Position numbers and translations under genes: made by a program | Notes under the pieces: generated by a model | Seen by the model: the letters and a program-made list of their open reading frames with translations, nothing else | The model's database searches: none | Told to the model about the DNA's origin: nothing | Shown here: positions 8,041 through 15,595 of the stretch, piece by piece | Layout of the letters: each line of letters starts with the position of its first letter | Position numbering within the stretch: the stretch's first letter is position 1 | Assembly: GCA_009777775.1 (NCBI GenBank) | Contig: WRLE01000002.1 | Span: 124,001-188,000 of the forward strand | Direction of reading: 5' to 3' | DNA length: 64,000 nucleotides | From: Oscillospiraceae bacterium | GTDB lineage: Bacteria; Bacillota; Clostridia; Oscillospirales; Oscillospiraceae

Positions 8041-9531
8041 TTAGTTAAAGGGATTCACACCATTTGAACCGGGATAATCCAGCAGCATCCTATTCCACAT
8101 TTCCAGCACCATTTGGATGTCTTCATTGTCAATTAGTCCATCGCTGTTGAAGTCACAGCCAGAGTAGTAATAAGGATGATTTGCATTTACACCCAGATTC
8201 ATGAGTTCCAATATCATCATTACGTCTTCATTGTCGATTCTACCGTCATCGTTGCTGTCTCCCCACCAGAGTCTAAACACGCCACCCTCTGCTATGCCAG
8301 GAGGTGAAAGGGTAATCACAGCGGGAGAAGCCTCACTCACCGAAACAAGCATTGCCCTCGTCAGATACCCAGGACGGTCAATGTGCAATACATAATTACC
8401 ATATGGAACATTCTCAAAAGTAAACTCTCCCAAACCGCTGCTGTCTACCAGCACGGCCTTTGTGCTAAGGTTGGCGGGGGCTGGTGTTAGGAAGGTGCTT
8501 CTCAGCTCAACTGTTATATCATGGCTTCTTACAAAAGCTTCACCCAAGCCCCATATGTCATTTGCTAACATGGGCCATACACGTCCTGTGACTGTTGGGT
8601 ACTCAGGCGGAGTGTAGAAGATGCCTTGATCCACCCATACTGCTGGATATATAAGTCCATATCCGAAAGCATGATTGTTGGGTAGGTTACCCGATGGCGT
8701 ATTTAATACATCAAGCTCATGGCAATAGCCGTCGCTGAGCATTGCGCTTTGCGTGGCTGAATGATTACCAGGTGAGCGGAGCCACATGGCAAAATAGTAA
8801 CCAACAGATGACTGAGCTGGGAGGTTAATCTTGCCAAAATTCGCTACTGCCTCAGGTGGACTTAGATAAGTGGTTGAATTGGCTCCGGGGAAATTACGAG
8901 TTAAAGAAACAAATCCTGCAGCTTCGCTATAGCTAAGACAAAAAGCTATGTTATTGCCGACTCCAACTTGATAGATAGTTGGTATGCTTAGCCCATCAAC
9001 CAAGTTCGTGGAGGAATAGCGAGTACCAAGGGTAGATAATGCATTATGCTGCATTGTGAAATCCCGCAAGCGAGCATTTTCGGGAAGGACATCATAATAT
9101 GTGTTTATACCTTGGGGGTCTGGTATGACTTCAAAGAAGTTAAACCAGCAATTGATGACACGGCTAACATTGTCCCTGGTGTATCCCACATTGGAGGTGC
9201 CGTCCTTTGGAGTTTGCCACCTTGCGCTTTGCCAGAGCGGGTCACCGTAATTAAAGGATTGCAAATTTAGAAAATTTGCTCGGACTATGAGTGAATAGTT
9301 GCCGTATTGGGCTATCTCCACCCAATTACTAATGTCTCCAGTCATTTCTGGTGTCAGGATTCTACCATCGACCACTGTGGGGTAGGGTTGTGGTGGAGGT
9401 CCTCCGCTACCTCCGCCTGGTGATGCCATCGCATATCCCATAGGCATCACTAAACCTACTGCGATAAGCAGTGTTAATACGATTGCCCATATCTTTGCGC
9501 TTGCATTGTTTTTTGAAAGCATATTGGTCAC
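8041..9531 (-). CDS. Secreted DUF6273-like protein with C-terminal dockerin-like module
   Basis: 496 residues. A signal peptide (about 1-36, AMASPGG) precedes a domain (about 50-315) opening VDGRILTPEMTGDISNWVEI and containing FAMWLRSPG and LIYPAVWV. These are the signature phrases of the DUF6273 family of Firmicutes surface proteins, whose function is unknown. A prealbumin-like domain follows (about 318-405; FTFENVPYGNYVLHIDRPG), then a dockerin-like pair of calcium loops (GDSNDDGRIDNED, CDFNSDGLIDNED). Every liganding Asp/Asn position of the loops is retained. The C-terminal 175 residues are nearly the same in the next two genes, while the N-terminal domains differ. This is the pattern of interchangeable cargo carrying one docking tag. 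Confidence 0.78.
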   Translation of the reverse strand: MTNMLSKNNASAKIWAIVLTLLIAVGLVMPMGYAMASPGGGSGGPPPQPYPTVVDGRILTPEMTGDISNWVEIAQYGNYSLIVRANFLNLQSFNYGDPLWQSARWQTPKDGTSNVGYTRDNVSRVINCWFNFFEVIPDPQGINTYYDVLPENARLRDFTMQHNALSTLGTRYSSTNLVDGLSIPTIYQVGVGNNIAFCLSYSEAAGFVSLTRNFPGANSTTYLSPPEAVANFGKINLPAQSSVGYYFAMWLRSPGNHSATQSAMLSDGYCHELDVLNTPSGNLPNNHAFGYGLIYPAVWVDQGIFYTPPEYPTVTGRVWPMLANDIWGLGEAFVRSHDITVELRSTFLTPAPANLSTKAVLVDSSGLGEFTFENVPYGNYVLHIDRPGYLTRAMLVSVSEASPAVITLSPPGIAEGGVFRLWWGDSNDDGRIDNEDVMMILELMNLGVNANHPYYYSGCDFNSDGLIDNEDIQMVLEMWNRMLLDYPGSNGVNPFN

Positions 9532-9636
9532 TTCCTCTTCATAATCTATTAATCAAAACTGTATGCTTGTATCAGTGTATCTGCTTTCGGTAAAAAAATA
9601 ATAAGAATCCGGTGCTTTTCTATAAAACAGTGTCAA

Positions 9637-11019
9637 TCATCTAAATGGGTCAACGCCGTTGGAGCCAGGATAATCCAGTAACATCCTGTTCCACATTTCC
9701 AGCACCATTTGGATGTCTTCGTTGTCTATGAGTCCATCACCATTAAAATCGCAACCAGCGTAATACAGTGGGCTATTTGCATTTACACTCAAATTCATGA
9801 GTTCTAATATCATCATGACATCTTCGTTGTCTACTCTTCCGTCATCGTTGCTATCTCCCCACCACAGACGAAATACTCCGCCATCAGCTATACCAGGTGG
9901 CGATAGATTAATAACACTGGGTGATGACTCTGTAACGGAAACCAACATAGCCCTAGTTAAATACCCTGGTCGGTTGATATGCAAGATATATTCACCCACA
10001 GGAACATTTTCAAATGTAAACTCACCCAAACCACTGCTATCTACTAATACAGCTCTTGTGCTAAACTGAGAGGGTGCTGGTGTCAAAAATGTCGATCTCA
10101 GCTCAACTATCACATCGTGGCTTCTTACAAAAGCTTCTCCAATACCCCAAATATCACCAGCAAGCATGGGCCACACGCGACCTGTGACTGTACCTCTATA
10201 TTCAAAAATTCGCGAATCCACCCACAGAGCAGGATAAACGAAACCATTGGAGACATTCATAACCGGACCCATTTGGAAAACCCTGCCTATGCATGTGGGT
10301 GTTTCATAACTCAAACAGCCAGCCGTATTAGCCACATCGCCTGGGGAACGCAGCCACATATAATGCACATATTCCTGAGGAATATATATTTTATTGTAGT
10401 TGGCAATCGCTTCGGAAGAGCTTATCTGATTGGCTATGGAGAGTTCCCGCATAAAGTATAATTGGGAACAAAAGTTCGCCGCTTCGCTATAGCTCAGAGC
10501 AAAAGCAATATCGTTTCCTATACCCACTTGGTATTGGCTTGGAGTGCTGAGACCATCTGTCAATGATTTGTTAGGATTACAGGTGGTTCCTATCATATTA
10601 ATGGCATTATTTTGCATGGTGTAGCTTCGTAGACGAGCATTTGTAGGTAGCCTGTCTGCTTCTCCAGTGGCTGTGCCATTGAACCAATCGTTTATCTTGT
10701 TTCGGACAGTGGATGTAGAGTAAGAAGTTGACGAGCCAAATGGGGTTTTTTGCCATGTATAGTTTCCTTTTGTGCCGGTATATACATTGATGTCAATAAA
10801 TATAGACCGTACTATCAGCGAATAACCTCCGCTTTGTGCAATTTCCACCCAATCGGCAGTATCGCCAGTCTCTTCGGGTGTTAGTATCCTACCATCGACA
10901 ACATAAGGTGTATTAGATGGTGAGGCATAAGCATTGAGCGGTGTTAGCAGTCCCACTAAGAATAAAAGGGATAGGACTATGGAAAATAGTTTTGAGCATT
11001 TTGTGTTTATATAGGACAT
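9637..11019 (-). CDS. Secreted DUF6273-like protein with C-terminal dockerin-like module (paralogue)
   Basis: 460 residues: signal peptide (about 1-32), DUF6273-like domain (about 40-270; VDGRILTPEETGDTADWVEI, YMWLRSPGD, FVYPALWVD), prealbumin-like domain (280-365) and dockerin-like module (380-450; GDSNDDGRVDNED, CDFNGDGLIDNED). It is a diverged tandem duplicate of the gene at 8041-9531, closest in its C-terminal half. Ribosome binding site AGAGAGGAAAG precedes the ATG. The gap to the next gene is 105 bases. Likely exported and displayed at the cell surface; the ligand or activity of the DUF6273 domain is unknown. Confidence 0.78.
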   Translation of the reverse strand: MSYINTKCSKLFSIVLSLLFLVGLLTPLNAYASPSNTPYVVDGRILTPEETGDTADWVEIAQSGGYSLIVRSIFIDINVYTGTKGNYTWQKTPFGSSTSYSTSTVRNKINDWFNGTATGEADRLPTNARLRSYTMQNNAINMIGTTCNPNKSLTDGLSTPSQYQVGIGNDIAFALSYSEAANFCSQLYFMRELSIANQISSSEAIANYNKIYIPQEYVHYMWLRSPGDVANTAGCLSYETPTCIGRVFQMGPVMNVSNGFVYPALWVDSRIFEYRGTVTGRVWPMLAGDIWGIGEAFVRSHDVIVELRSTFLTPAPSQFSTRAVLVDSSGLGEFTFENVPVGEYILHINRPGYLTRAMLVSVTESSPSVINLSPPGIADGGVFRLWWGDSNDDGRVDNEDVMMILELMNLSVNANSPLYYAGCDFNGDGLIDNEDIQMVLEMWNRMLLDYPGSNGVDPFR

Positions 11020-11050
11020 AGTTGCTTTCCTCTCTGACTAGTCATATTGT

Positions 11051-11105
11051 CTGCGCAAAGCAGTTTTTCACCAACAAATTATTTCGATGAAACTGCTTTG
11101 CGCAG
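11051..11105 (-). terminator. 16-bp stem hairpin between two dockerin-protein genes
   Basis: CTGCGCAAAGCAGTTT at 11051-11066 is perfectly complementary to 11090-11105, around a 23-base loop. It lies 11 bases past the stop of the 783-residue protein gene. The minus-strand tail has no T-run, so it may act as a partial terminator or protect the 3' end. Confidence 0.5.
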
Positions 11106-11116
11106 TTATCTCTGAC

Positions 11117-13468
11117 TTAATTAAAGGGATCTACACCATTGGTACCAGAATAATCAAGGAGCATACGATTCCACATTTCAAGCACCATTTGGATGTCTTC
11201 ATTGTCTATAAGACCATCGCCGTTAAAGTCGCAACCTGCATAGTAATAGGGGTGGTTGGCATTAACGCTCAAGTCCATGAGTTCAAGTATCATCATTACA
11301 TCTTCGTTATCTATTCTGCCATCGTCATTACTGTCTCCCCACCACAAACGAAATACACCATTTTCATTTAAAGCGGGCGGTGACAAGGTGATGATATTCG
11401 CATCATTCTCTGAAACTGTGACAAGCATTGACCTGACAAGGTATCCTGGACGCCTTATGTGGAGGACATAGTTGCCATATGGAACATATTCAAAGGTAAA
11501 CTCACCAAGTCCGGTGGAATCGAGCAACACAGCCTTTGTACTCAAATCCGGATGGGCAGGTGTCAGAAAAGTCGGTCTGAGCTCAACTACAACATCATGA
11601 CTTTCAATGAAGCTTTTTCCAATACTCCATATGTCATCTGTCAGCATTGGCCACACTTGTCCTTTTACCGTCCTGCCTAGGTCGTACATATATGTGATAT
11701 ATTTCGTCTCTCCACCTTGTATCGTACCTTGGGGAGCATCGCTTCCACTAGCCAGATACCCGCTCCGGTATCCATAAATATCAACTGGAGCATAGGGTCC
11801 GTAATTACCCGCATCGACAGTAAGTGTGAGCGGACTGCCAGCAAGGTTTCCTCCGGTTTTGCTATCTTTATATGTAATTACAATGGTAGCGTGTTTGACA
11901 TATTGGTAGGTGATGTTAATTACTTGTCCACCGTTTATAGTGCCTGAAGCAGGATCGCTGCCTGGTGCCAACACTCCCTGTCCATAGCCAGCAACATTAA
12001 TCGCTTGGTATGGTCCGTATGAACCAGGACTTACTATATGATGCTCAGGTGTAACGAGATTTGCTAGGGTATCGCGGTCTATGTGTCGGACATTTATTGT
12101 CGCTTGCCTGGAGTATTGATAAGTAATAGTTATAACTTGTCCACCGCTTATTGTACCTGAAGCGGGGTCGCTGCCTGGTGCCAATACTCCCGGTCCATAA
12201 CCAGCAACACTAATCGCTTGGTAGGGTCCGTATGAACCAGGATTTACTATATGATGCTCAGGTGTGACGAGATTTGCTAATGTATCTCGGTCTATGTGTC
12301 GGACATTTATTGTCGCTTGCCTGGAGTATTGATAAGTGATGGTTATAACTTGTCCACCGCTTATTGTACCTGAAGCGGGGTCGCTGCCTGGTGCCAATAC
12401 TCCCTGTCCATAACCAGCAACACTAATTGCTTGGTAGGGTCCGTATGAACCTGGATTTACTATGTGGTGCTCAGGTGTGACGAGATTTGCTAATGTATCT
12501 CGGTCTATGTGTCGGACATTTATTGTCGCTTGCCTGGAATAACGATATGTGATGGTAATTGTCTGTCCAGCACTAATTGTGCCTGAAGCGGGTGCGCTAC
12601 CTGGTGCCAATGTTCCCTGTCCGTAGCCAGAGATACTGACCGCAGGGTAGGGCCCATATGAGCCTGGGTTTACTTTGTGGCTAGCAGGTGTAACGAGATC
12701 TGCCCCAGTATTCATATCTATATGCCTAACATTGATGGTAGCTTGGGCAGGTTGAGAGCTGTCAGCATATTTCACCCAAACAGCAGGAGCTAGACCAAGT
12801 GTACTATTGGTGGTGGTGGTCTGATGATAATGGGTTGACGATGCGTACATTGCTGTCGAAGTGCTACTTCCAGGATATGTTTGTAAATTATGACTCCTGA
12901 GCCAAAATGCCGATTTCGCCCCGACTAAAGTGCTGTAGGCAATTCCGTTTTCAGGATAAGTAACCCTATCAACATCGTGGTGGGAAAGGGCAAAGAATAT
13001 GCTATTTGTTCGACTTCCTGCCATTGTGGCAGTAGGTGCTGAACCGATACCAGGAGTTTGAGGAAGATTGCTTGTGACTCCTTGCCAACCTTCGGCAGTC
13101 AAGTTGGGAACCACCGCAATTGTTTTCATTTGAGTAGTTTGTGAATATGCCGAATCCATCGCCGCTTGCAAGGTATTTCCTCCAAGGGTTGCTGATCCCC
13201 CATCTGCGCGAAATTGGGTTTTGCTATAACTGTCTCCATAAATAATCAACATGGCATAAGATTGTTGATTAATTGTACGTTTTTCAATAACAGTCCAGTT
13301 TTTTCCATCTATAACAACGTTGGAGCCAAGGTTTGTTCTACCGATTGTGTCTGCTATGTCTTGTGGATTTGATGGGCTTGCGCTTGCTTGAATAAATAAA
13401 CCCGATAGCAATATTAATACAATCAAAATCGTTATCAGGCGTGCTACACCTTTGGTATTTTGCAACAT
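11117..13468 (-). CDS. Secreted protein with five MucBP-type repeats and dockerin-like module
   Basis: 783 residues. A signal peptide (about 1-30) precedes a DUF6273-like domain (about 45-238; SAFWLRSHN, LGLAPAVWVKY). Five 71-residue MucBP-type repeats follow (about 240-600; ATINVRHIDRDTLANLVTP, GTISGGQVITITYQYSR). MucBP repeats occur in adhesins that bind mucus glycans; here they may act as spacers or binding units. A prealbumin-like domain (about 605-690) and a dockerin-like pair (GDSNDDGRIDNED, CDFNGDGLIDNED) end the protein. Repeats 2-4 are almost identical at DNA level. It is the first gene of the surface cluster in transcription order. Confidence 0.8.
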   Translation of the reverse strand: MLQNTKGVARLITILIVLILLSGLFIQASASPSNPQDIADTIGRTNLGSNVVIDGKNWTVIEKRTINQQSYAMLIIYGDSYSKTQFRADGGSATLGGNTLQAAMDSAYSQTTQMKTIAVVPNLTAEGWQGVTSNLPQTPGIGSAPTATMAGSRTNSIFFALSHHDVDRVTYPENGIAYSTLVGAKSAFWLRSHNLQTYPGSSTSTAMYASSTHYHQTTTTNSTLGLAPAVWVKYADSSQPAQATINVRHIDMNTGADLVTPASHKVNPGSYGPYPAVSISGYGQGTLAPGSAPASGTISAGQTITITYRYSRQATINVRHIDRDTLANLVTPEHHIVNPGSYGPYQAISVAGYGQGVLAPGSDPASGTISGGQVITITYQYSRQATINVRHIDRDTLANLVTPEHHIVNPGSYGPYQAISVAGYGPGVLAPGSDPASGTISGGQVITITYQYSRQATINVRHIDRDTLANLVTPEHHIVSPGSYGPYQAINVAGYGQGVLAPGSDPASGTINGGQVINITYQYVKHATIVITYKDSKTGGNLAGSPLTLTVDAGNYGPYAPVDIYGYRSGYLASGSDAPQGTIQGGETKYITYMYDLGRTVKGQVWPMLTDDIWSIGKSFIESHDVVVELRPTFLTPAHPDLSTKAVLLDSTGLGEFTFEYVPYGNYVLHIRRPGYLVRSMLVTVSENDANIITLSPPALNENGVFRLWWGDSNDDGRIDNEDVMMILELMDLSVNANHPYYYAGCDFNGDGLIDNEDIQMVLEMWNRMLLDYSGTNGVDPFN
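11890..12540 (-). repeat. 213-bp tandem repeats inside the MucBP gene
   Basis: The same landmark (CTTGCCTGG) recurs at 12103, 12316 and 12529, exactly 213 bases apart. The intervening units are nearly identical, encoding repeats 2, 3 and 4. The in-frame 71-codon period means copy number can change by recombination without breaking the gene. Confidence 0.9.
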
Positions 13469-13927
13469 AGGGAATTCCTCTCTTTACTTTATGCCTTTTT
13501 TGCTATGGAAAAATGTTGCTATTCATAGGATAATAACCCATTTCATTTAAGAGGTAACTAGCGAACGAGAAGTCTTGATAATCGTCAGTTTCGATACCTG
13601 GATTAATTCCGTGAAATCTAGCAGATTTATATGCTTTTATTCGACCCCAATCCCAATTGCCGCAGTGTTCGGCATTTGGTTGGGTGAATTTTTAATTAGA
13701 TGCCTAAGTTTGATTTTGCCAATGTTATTATACTTTTCGTTTTTGATGTGCTTAGTTGTGTTTCGCTCTTCAATAATATCGCATTTGTAGTTGTAGTTTC
13801 ACTCTTCTTCTTGTATAGATACTGTTATTCTATACTATAAATTTTATTCGCTGCTCTTTCGATGCTCTTTTATGATCTTCGCTCTTCAATTATTTTTTAA
13901 GGTTTCGTTTCGCTGTGTTTTGATATA
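13469..13927. other. Intergenic region, 459 bases, no gene seen
   Basis: AT-rich stretch between the surface cluster and the small ribbon-helix-helix gene. It holds the ribosome binding site and presumably the promoter of the MucBP-protein gene (AGAGAGG before its ATG). An inverted repeat GTATAG-N11-CTATAC lies at 13813-13835. The plus-strand frame in 13575-13790 has no ribosome binding site and poor composition, so I do not call it. Confidence 0.5.
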
Positions 13928-14137
13928 CTACTTTGCTAAGGTGTCTGCAGCTTTGTTATTTGATTTCTTTTTCTTTTCATAGCTGCCATTATTGGCTGTT
14001 TCCAAGCCAAGTGATAGTAGACAGCGGTAAAGCTCGGAATAAGGTTTGTTGTAAAATAATTTTCGCTTTAATTCGTCCGCTCCGGCTTCAATGTCAGGTG
14101 TGATATACAGCATGAACCGCTTCATATCATTAGGCAT
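13928..14137 (-). CDS. Small ribbon-helix-helix-like DNA-binding protein
   Basis: 69 residues (MPNDMKRFMLYITPDIEAG...). A short strand (RFMLYI) and two helices (PDIEAGADELKRKLF; YSELYRCLLSLGLE) fit the RHH/CopG fold, followed by a lysine-rich tail. The start at 14137 has a G6 ribosome binding site six bases upstream; the longer frame to 14161 reads through that site. It is divergent from the RHH gene at 14393, and the space between contains paired palindromes, so the two probably regulate each other or themselves. No toxin gene is adjacent, which speaks against a simple toxin-antitoxin pair. Confidence 0.55.
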   Translation of the reverse strand: MPNDMKRFMLYITPDIEAGADELKRKLFYNKPYSELYRCLLSLGLETANNGSYEKKKKSNNKAADTLAK

Positions 14138-14207
14138 AATCATCCCCCCTCTCTCATACATTGCATTTTACAATGCTTTGACTATGCTTTATCGTAATGG
14201 TGTATGA

Positions 14208-14252
14208 GTGTATCAGGCATACTGTCGTAATTATAGTGCATTACTGATACAC
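14208..14252. promoter_or_regulatory. 9-bp inverted repeat between divergent RHH genes
   Basis: GTGTATCAG at 14208-14216 and CTGATACAC at 14244-14252 are exact inverted copies 27 bases apart. The core TGATAC/GTATCA recurs in the palindrome at 14354-14371, which suggests one regulator binding all of these half-sites. Confidence 0.55.
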
Positions 14253-14343
14253 CTGTCAAGTACAATTTTCTACTTCTTTTGTATGTTATTCCATCTTTTG
14301 CAATTTTCATCATTATTTTTTCGTCTTTTCTTTAACACTTCTC

Positions 14344-14372
14344 TTTACATCGGTGATACACTGTGGTATCAT
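14344..14372 (+). promoter_or_regulatory. Promoter with overlapping 18-bp palindromic operator for the RHH gene
   Basis: TTTACA (14344-14349), 17 bases, TATCAT (14367-14372). The near-palindrome TGATACACTGTGGTATCA (14354-14371) covers the spacer and -10 box, a classical position for autorepression. The predicted transcript would begin very close to the GAGGTG ribosome binding site, giving an extremely short leader. Confidence 0.55.
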
Positions 14373-14392
14373 GTACACCGAGGTGATTACGT

Positions 14393-14599
14393 ATGGCTAC
14401 CAAAAAACCCAGATATATGATTTCCGTGACTACTGAAATGTTTGAGCAAATCGAGGATTTTCGTTTCAACAATCGTTTTCAAACACGTTCAGAGGCGACA
14501 ACGGAACTCTTGCGTATTGGTATCGAAGTGCTAAAAAAACAGCAAGAAGACGAAGAAAAAGCCGAAAAAACTAAAAATATTGAAAAAAACAAAAAATAA
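14393..14599 (+). CDS. CopG/ribbon-helix-helix family regulator
   Basis: 68 residues. The N-terminal ~45 are a standard RHH fold: strand RYMISVTTEMF, helix EQIEDFRFNNRF, turn QTRSEA, helix TTELLRIGIEVLKK. A charged lysine/glutamate tail follows. GAGGTG lies seven bases before the ATG. RHH dimers bind short inverted repeats in the major groove; a matching 18-bp palindrome sits over the predicted promoter, so autoregulation is likely. Partner genes or targets beyond the divergent neighbour are not evident. Confidence 0.75.
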   Translation: MATKKPRYMISVTTEMFEQIEDFRFNNRFQTRSEATTELLRIGIEVLKKQQEDEEKAEKTKNIEKNKK

Positions 14600-14718
14600 A
14601 TCTAAAGTTGATGTTAATTAGTACGATAACTATATAAGTTGATGAATTTAGTAGAGTTAACCGAGTCATAGGAGTAAACTCTTATCGCTTTCCATGCCCA
14701 ACATGGTAACAAGCGCTA

Positions 14719-14764
14719 ATTTTCTACATTTATTGTAGAATTGTTTGTAATAAATGTAGAAAAT
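14719..14764. promoter_or_regulatory. 14-bp perfect inverted repeat with three TGTAGAA boxes
   Basis: ATTTTCTACATTTA (14719-14732) and TAAATGTAGAAAAT (14751-14764) form a perfect inverted repeat with an 18-base loop. The loop carries a further TGTAGAA box (14734-14740) that could pair with the left arm instead. It lies ~160 bases upstream of the Rrf2 regulator. A promoter-like TTGACA-N17-TACCAT (14777-14805) follows immediately. Operator or attenuator are both possible. The rest of the 322-base gap (14600-14921) holds nothing else I can name. Confidence 0.5.
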
Positions 14765-14921
14765 GCTGAATTTGAGTTGACAATTGCGCAAAAATACATT
14801 ACCATATATGATGGTGAGTTATCGCGTCGAATGTATAATTCTGATAAAAAAATATATAATGCAAGTTGTGAAACCTACACCGGAATGACTAAGGGGTATA
14901 GTAATAACGGAAAGGCAGAAG

Positions 14922-15332
14922 ATGAAAATTTCGACACAAACAAGGTATGCAGTACGTTTTTTGCTGGAGCTTTCCAACACGGAAACCAAAGAAAAACCAA
15001 CGACATTGCATCAAATTGCGGAAAAACAGGGTATCAGCGATAATTATTTAGAATCGATTGCCACTAAGCTAAAGAAAAATGGGTATTTACGTAGCTATAA
15101 AGGCAGCGGTGGAGGATATTGTCTCTCACGAGATATAGACGATATCACATTGGGTGAAATAATGCGTTTAATGGAGTCCACGTATTTCCAAGTCCATTGC
15201 ACCCCCGATGCGAAAACTACCTGCGTAAATTATGAGACTTGCCAAATTGCCAACGCATGGGATTTGCTGGAACAGCATATTTCCGATTTGGTAAACAATC
15301 TCAAACTATCACAATTGGTGTGCGAAGACTAG
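14922..15332 (+). CDS. Rrf2-family (IscR-like) iron-sulphur transcription regulator
   Basis: 136 residues opening MKISTQTRYAVRFLLEL, the diagnostic Rrf2 start. It has a winged helix-turn-helix (IAEKQGISDNYLESIATKLKKNGYLRSYKGSGGGYCLSR, split here by wing residues) and three cysteines in the pattern C-x7-C-x5-C (about residues 92-107), the place where IscR and relatives bind a [2Fe-2S] cluster. It should sense iron-sulphur status, oxygen or NO. No iscS/iscU follows, unlike the usual operon; the next gene is convergent. The start at 14922 has GGAAAGG upstream. Confidence 0.88.
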   Translation: MKISTQTRYAVRFLLELSNTETKEKPTTLHQIAEKQGISDNYLESIATKLKKNGYLRSYKGSGGGYCLSRDIDDITLGEIMRLMESTYFQVHCTPDAKTTCVNYETCQIANAWDLLEQHISDLVNNLKLSQLVCED

Positions 15333-15438
15333 ACTGTAGTTATACAGTAGCACCAATCATAGATACATAAAAATTATGAAGATAATAAGAAGATAAATTA
15401 TCTAATTTTTATCTAATTTTGTCCATTGAACAAATGCA

Positions 15439-15462
15439 GCAGTACCAAGGCTTTGGTACTGC
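15439..15462 (+). terminator. Intrinsic terminator after the Rrf2 gene
   Basis: GCAGTACCAA and TTGGTACTGC form a 10-bp stem with a 4-base loop (GGCT), followed by a T-rich tail (GTTATTTTTATTT). It is 107 bases past the Rrf2 stop. The remaining intergenic sequence to 15595 shows no gene. Confidence 0.8.
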
Positions 15463-15595
15463 TCGTTATTTTTATTTGGCTCATTTGCTCATGTCTATTA
15501 TTCGCTTTCCTAATCTCCATACAAATGTAGCACATTTCACCCATGTTTGTCAAGGAAAAATGCATAATGTCAAAGTCAAAATGAATACTAAAAAA

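Noticed and set aside
4231-13468. Cellulosome gene cluster
   Set aside because: The dockerin-like modules are present, but no glycoside hydrolase, carbohydrate-binding module or scaffoldin with clear cohesins is visible.
13928-14599. Toxin-antitoxin pair made of the two small RHH genes
   Set aside because: Both look like DNA-binding RHH proteins and they are divergent; neither resembles a toxin, and no toxin frame abuts them.
14741-15043. Plus-strand frame of 100 codons before the Rrf2 gene
   Set aside because: It overlaps the inverted repeat and the real Rrf2 start in another frame, has no ribosome binding site and resembles no protein.
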